Positions 1-9,521 of a stretch of DNA of 33,090 bases are shown here, piece after piece. This DNA is from Paracoccus binzhouensis. GTDB taxonomy: Bacteria; Pseudomonadota; Alphaproteobacteria; Rhodobacterales; Rhodobacteraceae. The stretch spans positions 1 through 33,090 of the forward strand of contig NZ_JAEHFP010000043.1 in assembly GCF_016446475.1 (NCBI RefSeq). The letters are read 5' to 3'. The stretch's first letter is position 1. Each line of letters starts with the position of its first letter. The notes beneath the pieces were generated by a model that worked only from the letters and a program-made list of their open reading frames with translations, was not told the origin of the DNA and made no database searches. The translations under genes were made by a program, and so were the position numbers.

Positions 1-510
1 GCCGCGGCCCGCCCGCCCGCCGCCGCACCCGACCCCGAGCTGCGCGACGCGGCACTGCGCGGGCTGGCGCTGGCCGAGCATCGTGGCGATCCGGTCCAGG
101 CCGCCGCCGCCCGCAGGGCCATCGCGCGGCTGCAGCAATCCGACCCGGAAGCCGCGCTGCTCGTTCGGCTCTATCGCAAGCTCGACGTGCGCCCGGCCGC
201 CTTCTACCGCGCGGACATGCCCGAGGCCCCCGCCGACGACCTGGCGCTGCTGCACGCGGCCATGCGCGACTGCCGGCCCGTCGCCTTCGGCTATACCGAT
301 CTGGCGGGGAACGAGACGCGGCGCAGCGTGCTGCCGCTGGCGCTGGTCCACCCGGCGCAGGGCGTGAAGCTGCTGGCCTGGTGCGGACTGGCGCAGGACT
401 ATCGGCAGTTCTTCGTCCGCGCCATGAGCGACCTCTCGGCCGGGCCCGGCGATTTCTCCGCCCGGCGCTTGGCGCTGCTGCACGGCCTCGCCGAAAAGGA
501 AGGCGCCTGA
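1..510 (+). CDS. WYL-domain protein, 5'-truncated
   Basis: The reading frame is open from base 1, so the N-terminus lies outside the window; 169 codons plus a TGA stop are visible. The C-terminal part (about bases 230-450) has the pattern of a WYL domain: an R-P-V-A-F-G-Y strand, then D-x-x-G-x-x-T-R-R-x-V-x-P-L and later L-x-A-W-C and R-x-F. WYL domains are ligand-sensing modules (some bind nucleic acids), usually fused to an N-terminal helix-turn-helix. The part before it is an Ala/Arg-rich helical segment I do not recognise, and no HTH is visible. The gene converges on hslV, and its stop codon sits in the loop of a terminator-like hairpin. The family call is fairly sure; the role as a transcription regulator is inference. 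Confidence 0.65.
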   Translation, partial: AAARPPAAAPDPELRDAALRGLALAEHRGDPVQAAAARRAIARLQQSDPEAALLVRLYRKLDVRPAAFYRADMPEAPADDLALLHAAMRDCRPVAFGYTDLAGNETRRSVLPLALVHPAQGVKLLAWCGLAQDYRQFFVRAMSDLSAGPGDFSARRLALLHGLAEKEGA

Positions 511-525
511 CCCGGGCGCCTTTCC
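498..525 (+). terminator. Terminator hairpin overlapping the WYL gene stop
   Basis: AAGGCGCC (500-507) pairs perfectly with GGCGCCTT (515-522) around a 7-base loop that contains the TGA stop codon. A short T run and C-rich tract follow. It fits an intrinsic terminator for the plus-strand gene. Confidence 0.55.
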
Positions 526-528
526 CAC

Positions 529-587
529 CTTCTCCGCTCTGCAAATACTCCGGGGTGAGGCCCGCAGGGCCGAGGGGCAGAGCCCCT
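529..587 (-). terminator. 3' module of hslV: two GC hairpins plus TATTTG/AGAAG motif
   Basis: Reading on the minus strand after the hslV stop come AGGGGC-TCT-GCCCCT (573-587) and GGCCC-TGC-GGGCC (559-571), then GGAGTATTTG and, 8 bases after TATTTG, AGAAG (529-551). The hairpins could end the hslV transcript. The TATTTG-N8-AGAAG part recurs twice elsewhere in the window, also just after stop codons. Confidence 0.45.
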
Positions 588-595
588 TCCCCCGC

Positions 596-1150
596 CTAGC
601 CCATGACCTCGACGGTCAGGTTGCCGTTGGTGTAGACGCAGATATCCGCCGCGATCGCCATGGCCTTGCGCGCCACCGCCTCGGCATCCAGGTCGCTCTC
701 CATCAGCCCGCGCGCCGCGGCCAGCGCGAAGTTCCCGCCCGAGCCGATGGCAGCCACGTCATGCTCGGGCTCCAGCACATCGCCCGCGCCGGTCACCACG
801 AAGATCTCGCGCCCGTCGGTCACGATCAGCATGGCCTCGAGATTGCGCAGATACTTGTCCATGCGCCAGTCCTTGGCCAGGTCGACGCAGGCCCGCGCCA
901 GCTGGCCGGGTGCCGCCTCGAGCTTCTTCTCCAGCCGCTCCAGCAGGGTGAAGGCGTCGGCGGTCGAACCGGCGAAACCCACCACCACGTCATGCCCGCC
1001 GGGACTCAGCCGGCGCACCTTGCGCGCCGTGCCCTTCATCACCGTCTGGCCGACGCTGACCTGACCGTCCCCGGCGACGACCACGCGGCCGCCGCGCCGC
1101 ACCGCCAGGATCGTGGTGCCGTGCCAGCCGGGAAATTTGTCTTCGGACAT
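596..1150 (-). CDS. hslV: ATP-dependent protease peptidase subunit HslV
   Basis: Encodes 184 residues, the normal HslV length. HslV forms the proteolytic double ring of the cytoplasmic HslUV (ClpQY) protease, which degrades misfolded and regulatory proteins with the HslU unfoldase. After an 11-residue leader comes H-G-T-T-I, so T12 should be the N-terminal nucleophile exposed by self-cleavage. The [13 protein letters not shown]-x-K-V and [12 protein letters not shown] segments are typical of the family. GGAGAG precedes the ATG at a good distance. hslU is not in the window: the downstream neighbour is the convergent WYL gene. A heat-shock-type promoter candidate lies upstream. Confidence 0.96.
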   Translation of the reverse strand: MSEDKFPGWHGTTILAVRRGGRVVVAGDGQVSVGQTVMKGTARKVRRLSPGGHDVVVGFAGSTADAFTLLERLEKKLEAAPGQLARACVDLAKDWRMDKYLRNLEAMLIVTDGREIFVVTGAGDVLEPEHDVAAIGSGGNFALAAARGLMESDLDAEAVARKAMAIAADICVYTNGNLTVEVMG

Positions 1151-1180
1151 GGTTCTCTCCGCTTGCCTCTGGCCCGTCAG

Positions 1181-1206
1181 ATATGGGCGGGGCCCCGCTT
1201 TCGCAA
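1181..1206 (-). promoter_or_regulatory. Candidate RpoH (heat-shock) promoter of hslV
   Basis: On the minus strand TTGCGAAA (1199-1206) is followed after 11 bases by CCCATAT (1181-1187), close to the sigma-32 elements CTTGAAA and CCCATnT. HslUV is a classical heat-shock protease, so this is expected. The spacer contains the perfect palindrome GCGGGGCCCCGC. No mapped start supports it. Confidence 0.45.
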
Positions 1207-1224
1207 CCCGACCTTTCGCAACCC
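1198..1224 (-). repeat. Tandem 12-base repeat upstream of hslV
   Basis: CTTTCGCAACCC occurs at 1198-1209 and again at 1213-1224 (period 15). The promoter-proximal copy contains the proposed -35 of hslV. It could be a duplicated -35 or a regulator site. Confidence 0.6.
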
Positions 1225-1248
1225 CGCCCGTCCCGCTAGCCTGCCGGC

Positions 1249-2151
1249 ATGAGCCGTGTCCCGGTCCTGCGCATCTATCTGGAGCCGCCGCTGCTGCGCA
1301 GCGCGCGGGCCGGCGGCATCAACTTCCTGAACCTGCTCAGGACCGCGGTCGAGGGCCGGGGCTGGCAGGTGGAATGGCAGGAAGCCGGGCCCGCGGCCCG
1401 CGCGGCGGCGCCCCGGCGGCCGGGCTATGCGCTGTTTCACATGCAGGCCCCCACGCATGACCGGGCGCTGACCTTCCGCCGCGCCTATCACTACCCGTTC
1501 TGGCGCATCGAGGACACCCAGCAGCGCTGGCGCTTCGCCGTCGCCCTGAACCGCTTCGATCCCGCCGCGGTGGATGCCGCCCCGGCCCGCGACTTCGCCG
1601 CAAGGCTGCGCGCCCGGGTGCTGCCCGGCCCGGAACCCAGGCGGGGCGAGACGGTGCTGGTGCCGCTCCAGGGGCATATCCGCCGCTGCCGCTCCTTTCA
1701 GACCATGAGCCCGGTCGCCATGCTGAAGGCGGTCGCTGCCACCGGCCGGCCGGTGGTCGCCACGCTGCATCCGAAGGAGAAATATGACGAAGCCGACCAC
1801 GCCGCCCTGGCCCGGCTGACGGCGCGCCACCCGAACCTGCGGATCGGCGGCGACACCATGCGGATCTTGCGCGACTGCGCCTTCGTCGCCACGCAGAACA
1901 GCGCCGTGGCCTTCGACGGCTACCTGCTGGGCAAGCCGGCGGTGCTGTTCGGGCAGATCGACTTCCACCATATCGGGCTGAACGTCGCCGAACTCGGCGC
2001 CGAGACGGCGCTGGCCCGCGCCGAAAGCCATGCCCCGGATTTCGCGCGCTACCTGTGGTGGTTCCTTCAGGAACAGGCCATCAATGCCAGCCGGCCCGAA
2101 GCGCCGGACCGCATCCTTGCGGCCATGCGAAGGGGCGGCTGGCCGATCTGA
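1249..2151 (+). CDS. Capsule-polysaccharide-type (GT-B-like) protein, function unknown
   Basis: Encodes 300 residues without signal peptide or membrane segment. The C-terminal half (about residues 165-240) resembles capsule-synthesis (KpsC/KpsS-type) proteins: a strand ending T-L-H-P-K-E, then [15 protein letters not shown] and the [10 protein letters not shown] loop. This is how such proteins usually place their sugar-nucleotide site. The N-terminal half is not recognisable. It stands alone, divergent from hslV and convergent with trxA, with no polysaccharide cluster around it, so substrate and pathway cannot be inferred. No Shine-Dalgarno sequence precedes the ATG; a TAGCCT hexamer 6 bases upstream makes a leaderless mRNA possible. 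Confidence 0.55.
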   Translation: MSRVPVLRIYLEPPLLRSARAGGINFLNLLRTAVEGRGWQVEWQEAGPAARAAAPRRPGYALFHMQAPTHDRALTFRRAYHYPFWRIEDTQQRWRFAVALNRFDPAAVDAAPARDFAARLRARVLPGPEPRRGETVLVPLQGHIRRCRSFQTMSPVAMLKAVAATGRPVVATLHPKEKYDEADHAALARLTARHPNLRIGGDTMRILRDCAFVATQNSAVAFDGYLLGKPAVLFGQIDFHHIGLNVAELGAETALARAESHAPDFARYLWWFLQEQAINASRPEAPDRILAAMRRGGWPI

Positions 2152-2173
2152 CCGACCGCCCCCCGAAGCGCAA

Positions 2174-2497
2174 TCAGATCGAATCGTCGATCCAGGCTTT
2201 CAGCGCCGCCTTGGGCGCAGCGCCGATCTTGTTCGAGACCACCTGGCCGTCCTTGAACAGGAACAGCGCCGGGATGCCGCGCACGCCAAGCGCGGCGGGG
2301 CTTTCGGGGTTCTCGTCCACATTGACCTTCACGATCTTCACGCGGCCCTCGTATTCGGCGGCCAGCTCTTCCAGCGAGGGGCCGATCTGGCGGCAGGGAC
2401 CGCACCATTCGGCCCAGAAATCCACCACGACCGGGGTCGGGGACTGGCGGACTTCGCTGTCGAAATCGGCGTCGGAAACGGCTTGGGTGTTGGCCAT
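2174..2497 (-). CDS. trxA: Thioredoxin
   Basis: Encodes 107 residues, the size of classical thioredoxin 1, a cytoplasmic dithiol reductase recycled by thioredoxin reductase. The active site W-C-G-P-C lies at residues 31-35 (C32, C35), with the buried Asp at D26 (V-V-D-F-W) and the cis-proline in R-G-I-P-A-L. I chose the ATG at 2497 because GGAGAG lies just upstream; an in-frame extension to 2527 would add a non-conserved tail. It lies 53 bases after addA on the same strand and is probably the last gene of that run, perhaps also with its own promoter. Confidence 0.96.
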   Translation of the reverse strand: MANTQAVSDADFDSEVRQSPTPVVVDFWAEWCGPCRQIGPSLEELAAEYEGRVKIVKVNVDENPESPAALGVRGIPALFLFKDGQVVSNKIGAAPKAALKAWIDDSI

Positions 2498-2550
2498 GGG
2501 GCTCTCCTGCGATGTGCCGGCTGGCACCGGCGGGGCGTATGGGTCAAGAG

Positions 2551-5500
2551 CTATGCACCGGGGCGGTTGGGGTCAAGGCCCGCCATCACCCCATCCAGCA
2601 ACGCATCGGGCAGCGCCATCAGGCTGCGCGAGGCGGTCCAGAGCACCGCGACCTCGACCCGCATGGCCGGCCAGACCAGCCGCAGCGCCGCGCGATAGGC
2701 GGCCATCTGCCGCAGGATCCCCAGCGGCACCGCCCGCGGCGTATCCGGCACCTCGCGGTTCGACTTGTAGTCCACCGCCAGGATGCGGTCCGGCTCCACC
2801 ACCAGCCGGTCCACCGCGCCGGTCAGGGTGCCGATCCCCGGCAGCGGCGCGGCCAGCGCCACCTCGGACAGCAGCTCGGCCGCGTCGGAAAGCGCGAAGA
2901 CCTGCGCCAGGTCCGGCGCCTCGATCACCGCGCGCGCCTCGGCCAGCAGCGCCGCCAGTTCCTCGGGACCGGGCAGGCCGCCCTCGGCATCGGCCAGAAC
3001 GTCGCGGGCCAGGGCGGGCCAATCGGCCGGATCGCGGCCCGGCAGATGCTCCAGCAGCAGGTGCAGGCGGGTGCCGAACAGCATCGCCGCCGCCGCATCG
3101 CCCTCGCCGGGCGCGCCGATCACCTTGGCCCCGCCCAGCGCTGTCGCGGCGACGGGCCGGAGCTTTTCCGGCGCCGGCGGCGGCGGGGCGCGCAGCCAGT
3201 CCGGCTCGGCCAGCGCGGGCTTTTCCGACAGCACCGGCTGCGGCGCGTTCCCGGGCCAGTCGCCAAAGGACAGCCGCCGGATCTCGCCGCCCCAGGGCGC
3301 GGGCAGGCGGGTTTCGGTCAGGTCGGTGCGGCCCATGCCGGCCTCGACCATGGCGTGCCAGCTGTCCTCGGCCTGGCCGGTCTCGCCCGCCGCGGCGACG
3401 ATCAGCCAGCTTTCGGCGCGGGTCAGGCCGACATAGAGCAGCCGCTTGCGTTCCTGCAGCTGCCGCTCGGTCTGCAGCGCGGCCAGTTCCTCGACCGGCT
3501 CGGGCCGCTCGCCCTTGCGGCCGCGCCACAGGGACAGCCCGTCCGGGCCGGGCAGCACCGGCGCCTCGCGCGGTGGGCGGCGCTGCGCACAGTCGGGCAT
3601 GATGACGATGGGGCTTTCCAGGCCCTTCGAGCCGTGCACGGTCATCACCCGGATCAGCCCCTCGCCATCGCCGGCCGATCCGGGCTGGCGGCGCACCTCG
3701 ACATCGTCGCCGGTCAGCCAGACCAGGAATCCGGTCAGCGAGGGCGTCTCCGAGCTTTCATAGACCAGCGCCTGCGACAAGAGCTCGTCGATGCCGTCCT
3801 GCGCCTCGGGGCCCAGCCGGGCGATCAGCCGCTCGCGCCCGCCGTGGCGGATCAGCAGGCGCTGGATCAGGTCATAGGGGCGCATGAAGCCGGTTTGGCC
3901 CATCAGGTCGTCTAGCATGTCGTATGCAGCGCGATGAGCAGACTCCCGAAGGCGGATTATCAAATACTCCCTAGACTTCCGATTAGCGGCAAGGCGGTAA
4001 AGCTCCTCCTCGGACAGCCCGAACAGCGGCGAGCGCAGGCAGGCGGCCAGCGACAGGTCGTCCTCGGGCGTGGCCAGCACCGAGAGCAGGGCGCGGATGT
4101 CCTGCACCGCCATCTCTCCGGCCAGCTTCAGCCGGTCGGCGCCGGCGACGGGCAGGTTCGCCGATTTCAGCGCCGCGATGATCTCGGCGAACAGGTCCGA
4201 GCGGCGCTGCACCAGGATCAGCACGTCGCCGGCGCGGATGCGGCGCACCGCGCCGGTTCTGGGATCATGGATCGGCAGGCCCAGCATCCTGCCGATGGCG
4301 TCGGCGATGGCGCGGGCCAGCTGCACGGTTTCCGAATTCTCGGCCGGCTGGTCCACCGGATCGGTCCAGTCGCCGGGCTCGGGCTTTTCCGGCTTCGGGA
4401 TCGCCGGCCACAGGTCCACGCGGCCCGGCATCGCGGTGCGAAAGGCGCGGTGCTGCGGCGGATCGCCCAGGCCGCGCGCCGCATCGCCGGCAAAGACCTG
4501 ATCGACCAGCGACAGGATCGCGGTCGAGCTGCGGAAGGAATGCCGCAGCTCCAGCACCTGCATGGGATTCTGCACCGCCTCGAAGGCCTGCGCAAAGCCG
4601 GTGCGGCGGGCCTCGAACACCGCGATATCGGCGCCCTGGAAGCTGTAGATCGACTGTTTCGGGTCGCCCACCACGAACAGGCTGCGCGCCTGGTCGCGCG
4701 CGCCTTGCCCCGAGGTGAACTCGTCCGTCAGCCGCTCGATCACCTGCCATTGCGCCGGGCTGGTGTCCTGCGCCTCGTCGACAAGGATATGGTCGATGCC
4801 GCCGTCCAGCCGGAACAGCACCCATTGCGCCATGCTGCTTTCCGACAGCAGCCGCGCGGTGCGGTCGATCAGGTCGTCGAAATCCAGATGGCCATGCGCC
4901 GCCTTCTGCGCCCGGTAGCGGGTCAGGAAGGCATGGCCAAAACGATGCAGCGCCAGCGTGCGCTCGGCATGGGCCAGGGCGATGCGGCGCGGGCGGGCGG
5001 CTTCGACCCGCTCCATCAGGATCGCCAGATCGTCCATCAGCGCGGCGCAGGGGCCGTTGCGCAGTGCCTTGGTCGGGAAGCCGTCGTATTTCGCGGTGAA
5101 GGGCTGCTTGGCGCCCGCCCCGGTCAGCAGCACCGATTCCAGGATCGCGAGTTCCGCCGTCCCGGGCTGCACCCAGTTTCCGGAGGCAAGCTTCGCCGCC
5201 GCCTTCTGGTCAGTCGCGCCGCCTTTCAGCAGATGCGGGATCAGCGCCGGGATGACCGTGGCGCCATCCGCGAAACAGGCGGCCAGCAGCGTCTGCATGT
5301 CCTCGCCCGGCGCCAGCCCGCAGGCAGTCCAGAGCGCATCCCGGTCGGCGGGGGCCTCGAACCCCCGCAGACCGGCCAGGAAGGCGTCGAGCCTCTCGCC
5401 CGAATGCAGGGCCAGCAGGTCCTCCAGCTCGGGCGCGCGCTCGCGGGCCATGTCCTCGATGATCTCGGCCCGGATCAGCGCGGCGCTGCGGCCGTCGAGC

Positions 5501-5925
5501 TCGGTGAAGCCATGCGGCACCCCGGCCTCGATCGGAAAGCGGCGCAGGACGCCGGCGCAGAAGCTGTGGATGGTCTGGACCTTCAGCCCGCCCGGCGTCT
5601 CGATGGCGCGGGCAAACAGCCGGCGCGCGGCGGGCAGGTCGGGAGCGCCCGCCTCGCCCAGCCGCGCCAGTTCGGCGCGCAGCGCCGGCTCGGGCAGCAT
5701 GGCCCATTGGCCCAGCCGCGCCAGCAGGCGGTTCTGCATCTCGGTCGCCGCGGCCTTGGTATAGGTCAGGCACAGGATGCGCTCGGGCGCCGTCCCCGCC
5801 AGCAGCAGCCGCGCCACCCGGTCGGTCAGCACCCGCGTCTTGCCCGAGCCGGCATTGGCCGTCAACCAGGTCGAGCGATGCGGGTCCGCCGCCCGCACCT
5901 GCGCCAGCGTCGCCTCATCCATCAT
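2551..5925 (-). CDS. addA: Double-strand break repair helicase-nuclease AddA
   Basis: Encodes 1124 residues from the ATG at 5925. AddA is the UvrD-like 3'-5' helicase of the AddAB complex, which resects double-strand breaks for RecA. Walker A A-N-A-G-S-G-K-T is at residues 23-30; Walker B L-V-D-E-A-Q-D, the [12 protein letters not shown] motif and L-Y-V-G-L-T-R-A follow in helicase order. The C-terminal RecB-type nuclease has H (H-L-L-L-E-H) and D1052-Y-K1054, so both activities look intact. The start overlaps the addB stop by 11 bases, indicating translational coupling. An in-frame upstream start at 5973 would add an unconserved Arg/Pro-rich stretch inside addB and is less likely. Confidence 0.95.
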   Translation of the reverse strand: MMDEATLAQVRAADPHRSTWLTANAGSGKTRVLTDRVARLLLAGTAPERILCLTYTKAAATEMQNRLLARLGQWAMLPEPALRAELARLGEAGAPDLPAARRLFARAIETPGGLKVQTIHSFCAGVLRRFPIEAGVPHGFTELDGRSAALIRAEIIEDMARERAPELEDLLALHSGERLDAFLAGLRGFEAPADRDALWTACGLAPGEDMQTLLAACFADGATVIPALIPHLLKGGATDQKAAAKLASGNWVQPGTAELAILESVLLTGAGAKQPFTAKYDGFPTKALRNGPCAALMDDLAILMERVEAARPRRIALAHAERTLALHRFGHAFLTRYRAQKAAHGHLDFDDLIDRTARLLSESSMAQWVLFRLDGGIDHILVDEAQDTSPAQWQVIERLTDEFTSGQGARDQARSLFVVGDPKQSIYSFQGADIAVFEARRTGFAQAFEAVQNPMQVLELRHSFRSSTAILSLVDQVFAGDAARGLGDPPQHRAFRTAMPGRVDLWPAIPKPEKPEPGDWTDPVDQPAENSETVQLARAIADAIGRMLGLPIHDPRTGAVRRIRAGDVLILVQRRSDLFAEIIAALKSANLPVAGADRLKLAGEMAVQDIRALLSVLATPEDDLSLAACLRSPLFGLSEEELYRLAANRKSREYLIIRLRESAHRAAYDMLDDLMGQTGFMRPYDLIQRLLIRHGGRERLIARLGPEAQDGIDELLSQALVYESSETPSLTGFLVWLTGDDVEVRRQPGSAGDGEGLIRVMTVHGSKGLESPIVIMPDCAQRRPPREAPVLPGPDGLSLWRGRKGERPEPVEELAALQTERQLQERKRLLYVGLTRAESWLIVAAAGETGQAEDSWHAMVEAGMGRTDLTETRLPAPWGGEIRRLSFGDWPGNAPQPVLSEKPALAEPDWLRAPPPPAPEKLRPVAATALGGAKVIGAPGEGDAAAAMLFGTRLHLLLEHLPGRDPADWPALARDVLADAEGGLPGPEELAALLAEARAVIEAPDLAQVFALSDAAELLSEVALAAPLPGIGTLTGAVDRLVVEPDRILAVDYKSNREVPDTPRAVPLGILRQMAAYRAALRLVWPAMRVEVAVLWTASRSLMALPDALLDGVMAGLDPNRPGA

Positions 5926-8857
5926 CGCCGAACCTCTGCGGGGCCGCGGCCTCGGTCGTGTCCCATTCGCCATGCCGGGACAGGTGGTCGTAGTCGCTGG
6001 CGTTGTCGCTGCGTTCCATGGCCAGCCGGGCGGTGAAACCGCGCTCGCCGTCCAGATAACGGCGGATCAGGGTGACGAAGCCGGCCCAGCTTTCCTCGGC
6101 AAAGCCGGGGCTGAACTCGCGGCTCTCGGTTTTCCCCTCGCCGCCCAGCTGGATATAGCTGATGCCCTCGACCTCGGCCGGTCCCAACGCCTTGAAGGCG
6201 CCGTGCCGGACCATGGCGGCCTCGAGCGGCAATTGCTTGTCGAAATGCGCGATCTGCTTGTCGGTCGGCGGCTTGCCGGACTTGTAGTCATAGACATGCA
6301 CCCGGCCGTCCTGCAGCAGGTCCAGCCGGTCGGGCCGGGCGATCAGCCGGAAGTCCAGGCCGGGGATGCCCTGTTCGCCGTATTCCTCGACCACGATGGG
6401 CCGGCCGCGGGCCAGCCTTTCGGCCTCGTCCGCCATCAGCCGGTCGGCGATGCCGGCGATGCGCGCCCGCCAGAACAGCCGGGCCGAGGGCCAGGGCACC
6501 TCGGCCTCCAGCACCGCATCGGTGATGGCGAGCAGCCGCGCCGTCATGGCCTGCGGCGTCTCGGGCAGGTCGGGCAGGCCGCGCAGGAAACGGTCCATGA
6601 TGTGATGCAGCACATTGCCGCGCTCGGCCGCGTCGGGTTCGGGGCGCAGTGGATCCAGCGCCCGCAGACCCAGCACGCGGCGGGCATAGACGGCATAGGG
6701 GTCGCGGATCAGCGTCCTGACCTCGGTCACCGACAGCTCGCGCAGGGCGGGCGGCGACGGGACGGGCGAGGGCCGCGGCGCCGGCGCCAGCCGCATCCGC
6801 GGCCGGGCCTGCAATTCGGCCAAGTCCAGCCAGCGCCGGCCGCGTTCCCGCATCTCGGCCAGCGCCTGCGGTCCCTGCTGATCGGGAAGCCCGCCCAACA
6901 GGTTCACCAGCCGGTTCAGCCAGCGCGAGGGGATGGTCTCGGCCTCGGCATCGCGGCGGGCGCGGGTCAGCACCACTTGGCCCGCGCCGATGGCCTGCTG
7001 GAAGTCATGCGCGGCCAAGCCCACCCGGCGCTCGGGCAGGGTCAGCCCCGCCGCCAGCCGCATCGGACGCGACAGCCATGGATCGGGCGGCAGCGCCTGT
7101 GGCCAGCCGCCTTCGTTCAGCCCGGACAGGATCACCAACCCGGCATCCTCGCCCACCGCCTCGGTGCGCGCCTCGCGCGGGCCGCGGAAGCGGACCAGCG
7201 GATGCGCGGCCACGTCCTGGCGTACCGCCTGGCCCTGCAATTCGTCCTGCAGCAGGTCGCAGAACTCGGCCGGCCGCAGGTCGTGGCCCAGATGCGCATG
7301 GGCGGCAAGGTGGTCCAGCACCGCGCGGGCCAAGCCGCCCGAGGCCTTGGCCCACAGCTCGGACGCCTCGGCATCGCCGCCCGGGCCGGCGGCCAGATCC
7401 TCGGCCAGGGCGCGCAGATCGCGCAGCCGCTCCGCCAGCGGCCGCGGCGCGCGATCCTGCGCCAAGGGCACGATGCGGTCCAGAAGCGAGGCCAGCCACA
7501 GCGCCCAGGGCTTGCTGGAGGCGTCGCCCCGGTCCGCCCATTCCCGCAGCGCCGCGCCGTCGGGAAAGGCGGGGCCGTTGCGGCGCAGGTGCAGTTCCAG
7601 GTCACGGCTATGGCGGTTGTGCTCGCGCCGGTAGTCGGGGCCAAGGCCGGTGGCGGTGACCGGGTGCTTGAGCAGCACCAAGAGCGCGTCCAGCATCATC
7701 TCGGCCCCGAACAGGTCGGCGACATGGCGCAGGAACAGGCCGGGCGCGGTCAGCGGCAGGGGCTGGCCGGCGGAATCGTCGGGGATGATGCCCCAGCGGT
7801 CCAGCGCCGATTGCACGCGGCGAGTCAGCATTCGGTCGGCGGCGATCAGCGTCACCGGCTGGCCGCGCTCGACCGCCTCGCGGATGACCAGCGCCACGGC
7901 CTCGGCCTCCTCGCCGGGCTGCTCGGCCTCGATCAGGGTCAGAGCCTCGGTCGCCGGGATCAGCGGGCCAAGGCGCGGGCCCTCCTCGATCCACTGGTCG
8001 GTGACCGGCGCCGGGCGCAGCGCCAGCGAGATCAGCCGGTTGCGGGCCGGGTCGGGGGCGGTGTCCGCCAGCCATTCCGCCGGAGCGCCGAACTCGGCCA
8101 GCAGCGGCGCATAGCGCGCCTGCGGATGATCCTCGGACCGGACGTCGAGCCCGTCCCAGACGGCTTGCGGCAGGTCGGCATCGAAGCCGGGCAGCACCAC
8201 CGCGCCCATCGGCAGCCGGGCGACGGCGCGCATGAAGTCCCGCGTCGCGCCATGCGAGCCGGTCGAGCCGGCGACGACCACCGGGCCCTGCGGCAGATCC
8301 TCGCCGCGCACCCAGGAGGCGGCCAGCGCCTCGGCGGCGGCGCGCTGGCGCGATTCGCGGTCCTGCGGCAGGTCGGACAGGTAATAGCCGGCGGCGATCT
8401 TCAGGAAGGCCAGCGCCCGGCCCCAATGCTGGGCGTGTTCGCTGGCGTCGATGCGGTCCAGCGCCTGCGCGTCCAGCCCCTCCAGCTGCATTTCGGCCAT
8501 CAGCGCTGCCAGCGAGGCGGCCAGTTCCGGCACCGATTGCCCCTGCGCCAGGTCGGGATCGGCGCGCAGCGCGGCGTCGATCAGCCGGCCCAGCTCCAGC
8601 CGGCGGGCCAGCGGCGCCGTGGCCGCGCCGCCGCCCAGATCGGCGATCAGCCGCAGCCGCGGCAAAAGCAGCGGCCCGCGCCGGATGAAGGCCTGGCGCA
8701 GCGCCATCAGCGACTGGCCGGAATTGGCATAGACTGTGACCCGCGCCATGTCCTGCGGCGGGCGATGGGCCATGCGCCGGATCAGCCCGTCGGCGAAGGC
8801 GCCGGGGAAATCCGCGCCGCAGGGCAGGGCAAAGATCCCGTTCTGCCAGTCAGGCAT
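5915..8857 (-). CDS. addB: Double-strand break repair nuclease subunit AddB
   Basis: Encodes 980 residues, the second subunit of AddAB. The N-terminal region keeps the fold of a helicase but its P-loop is degenerate (A-N-S-G-Q-S where G-K-T/S would be needed), as expected for the subunit that does not drive translocation. The C-terminal RecB-family nuclease is intact: G-N-V-L-H-H, then V-Y-D857-Y-K859-S-G-K. The protein has only two cysteines, neither near the nuclease, so the 4Fe-4S cluster known from Bacillus AddB cannot form in the same way. Its start overlaps the murU stop by 8 bases and its stop overlaps addA, so addBA is co-translated within the operon. Confidence 0.94.
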   Translation of the reverse strand: MPDWQNGIFALPCGADFPGAFADGLIRRMAHRPPQDMARVTVYANSGQSLMALRQAFIRRGPLLLPRLRLIADLGGGAATAPLARRLELGRLIDAALRADPDLAQGQSVPELAASLAALMAEMQLEGLDAQALDRIDASEHAQHWGRALAFLKIAAGYYLSDLPQDRESRQRAAAEALAASWVRGEDLPQGPVVVAGSTGSHGATRDFMRAVARLPMGAVVLPGFDADLPQAVWDGLDVRSEDHPQARYAPLLAEFGAPAEWLADTAPDPARNRLISLALRPAPVTDQWIEEGPRLGPLIPATEALTLIEAEQPGEEAEAVALVIREAVERGQPVTLIAADRMLTRRVQSALDRWGIIPDDSAGQPLPLTAPGLFLRHVADLFGAEMMLDALLVLLKHPVTATGLGPDYRREHNRHSRDLELHLRRNGPAFPDGAALREWADRGDASSKPWALWLASLLDRIVPLAQDRAPRPLAERLRDLRALAEDLAAGPGGDAEASELWAKASGGLARAVLDHLAAHAHLGHDLRPAEFCDLLQDELQGQAVRQDVAAHPLVRFRGPREARTEAVGEDAGLVILSGLNEGGWPQALPPDPWLSRPMRLAAGLTLPERRVGLAAHDFQQAIGAGQVVLTRARRDAEAETIPSRWLNRLVNLLGGLPDQQGPQALAEMRERGRRWLDLAELQARPRMRLAPAPRPSPVPSPPALRELSVTEVRTLIRDPYAVYARRVLGLRALDPLRPEPDAAERGNVLHHIMDRFLRGLPDLPETPQAMTARLLAITDAVLEAEVPWPSARLFWRARIAGIADRLMADEAERLARGRPIVVEEYGEQGIPGLDFRLIARPDRLDLLQDGRVHVYDYKSGKPPTDKQIAHFDKQLPLEAAMVRHGAFKALGPAEVEGISYIQLGGEGKTESREFSPGFAEESWAGFVTLIRRYLDGERGFTARLAMERSDNASDYDHLSRHGEWDTTEAAAPQRFGDDG

Positions 8858-9521
8858 CGAGCAGCGCCTCGGCCAGCGGGATGCAGTCGGGGCGGCCCAC
8901 GTCGCACCATGCGCCGGGATGGATCAGACCATAGGCGCGGCCCCCGGCGATCATCAGATCCCAGAGCCGGTTGAGCGAGAACACCTGTTCGGGGATCGCG
9001 GCAAGCCGCTCGGGCCGGATGATCTGCACCCCGCCATAGACCAGATCGCCCCCCCGGATCAGCCGGCCCGCCGGGCCGAGGCTAAAATCGCCGCCGCCCT
9101 GCCGGCCATGGGTCCGATCCAGCGGCACCAGCATCAGCAGCGCATCCATCTCCTCGCGCCAGCCGTCCAGCAGCGCGCGGATCGGGTTCGGGCCGGTCCA
9201 GACCACATCCGGGTTCATCGTGATCACAGGGCCGGGGCCCAGCAGCGGCAGCGCCTTGCGCAAGCCGCCCCCGGTCTCCAGCAGCAGGTCGGATTCGTCC
9301 GAGATGGCAATGTCCCGCCCGGCGATGTGATCACGGATCTGCTGGCCCAGGTGGTGGATATTCACCGCCACCGGCCCGGCGCCCGCCTGCCGCCCCAAGG
9401 CCAGCGCGCGGTCCAGAAGGGTCTGGCCGCCGACCGGGATCAGCGGTTTCGGCAGCGTATCGGTCAGCGGCGCCATGCGGGTGCCCTTGCCCGCGGCGAA
9501 GATCATCAGCGGCAGGCTCAT
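8850..9521 (-). CDS. murU: N-acetylmuramate-1-phosphate uridylyltransferase (MurU-like)
   Basis: Encodes 223 residues of a sugar-1-phosphate nucleotidyltransferase: the signature [20 protein letters not shown] (residues 8-27), [12 protein letters not shown] and N-P-D-V-V-W for metal/nucleotide binding. In Pseudomonas MurU converts MurNAc-1-P to UDP-MurNAc in the anhydro-MurNAc salvage route that bypasses de novo MurA/fosfomycin. The upstream gene carries the AmgK kinase that makes MurNAc-1-P, and the two overlap by 4 bases (ATGA), which strongly supports MurU over a generic nucleotidyltransferase. The salvage role is inferred from family and context. Confidence 0.85.
   Translation of the reverse strand: MSLPLMIFAAGKGTRMAPLTDTLPKPLIPVGGQTLLDRALALGRQAGAGPVAVNIHHLGQQIRDHIAGRDIAISDESDLLLETGGGLRKALPLLGPGPVITMNPDVVWTGPNPIRALLDGWREEMDALLMLVPLDRTHGRQGGGDFSLGPAGRLIRGGDLVYGGVQIIRPERLAAIPEQVFSLNRLWDLMIAGGRAYGLIHPGAWCDVGRPDCIPLAEALLDA

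Noticed and set aside
3940..3970. CAAATACTCC inside addA, identical to part of the 3'-end motif
   Set aside because: It encodes a normal AddA segment and the AGAAG partner is missing at the required 8-base distance.
2055..6036. Several long plus-strand frames opposite trxA and addA
   Set aside because: Low-complexity Pro/Arg/Ala translations without motifs, opposite genes with complete catalytic motifs.
5777..8974. A 1065-codon open frame on the plus strand opposite addB
   Set aside because: It is antisense to addB, rich in Gln/Arg/Gly/Ala with no recognisable domain, and results from GC-rich third positions of the real gene.
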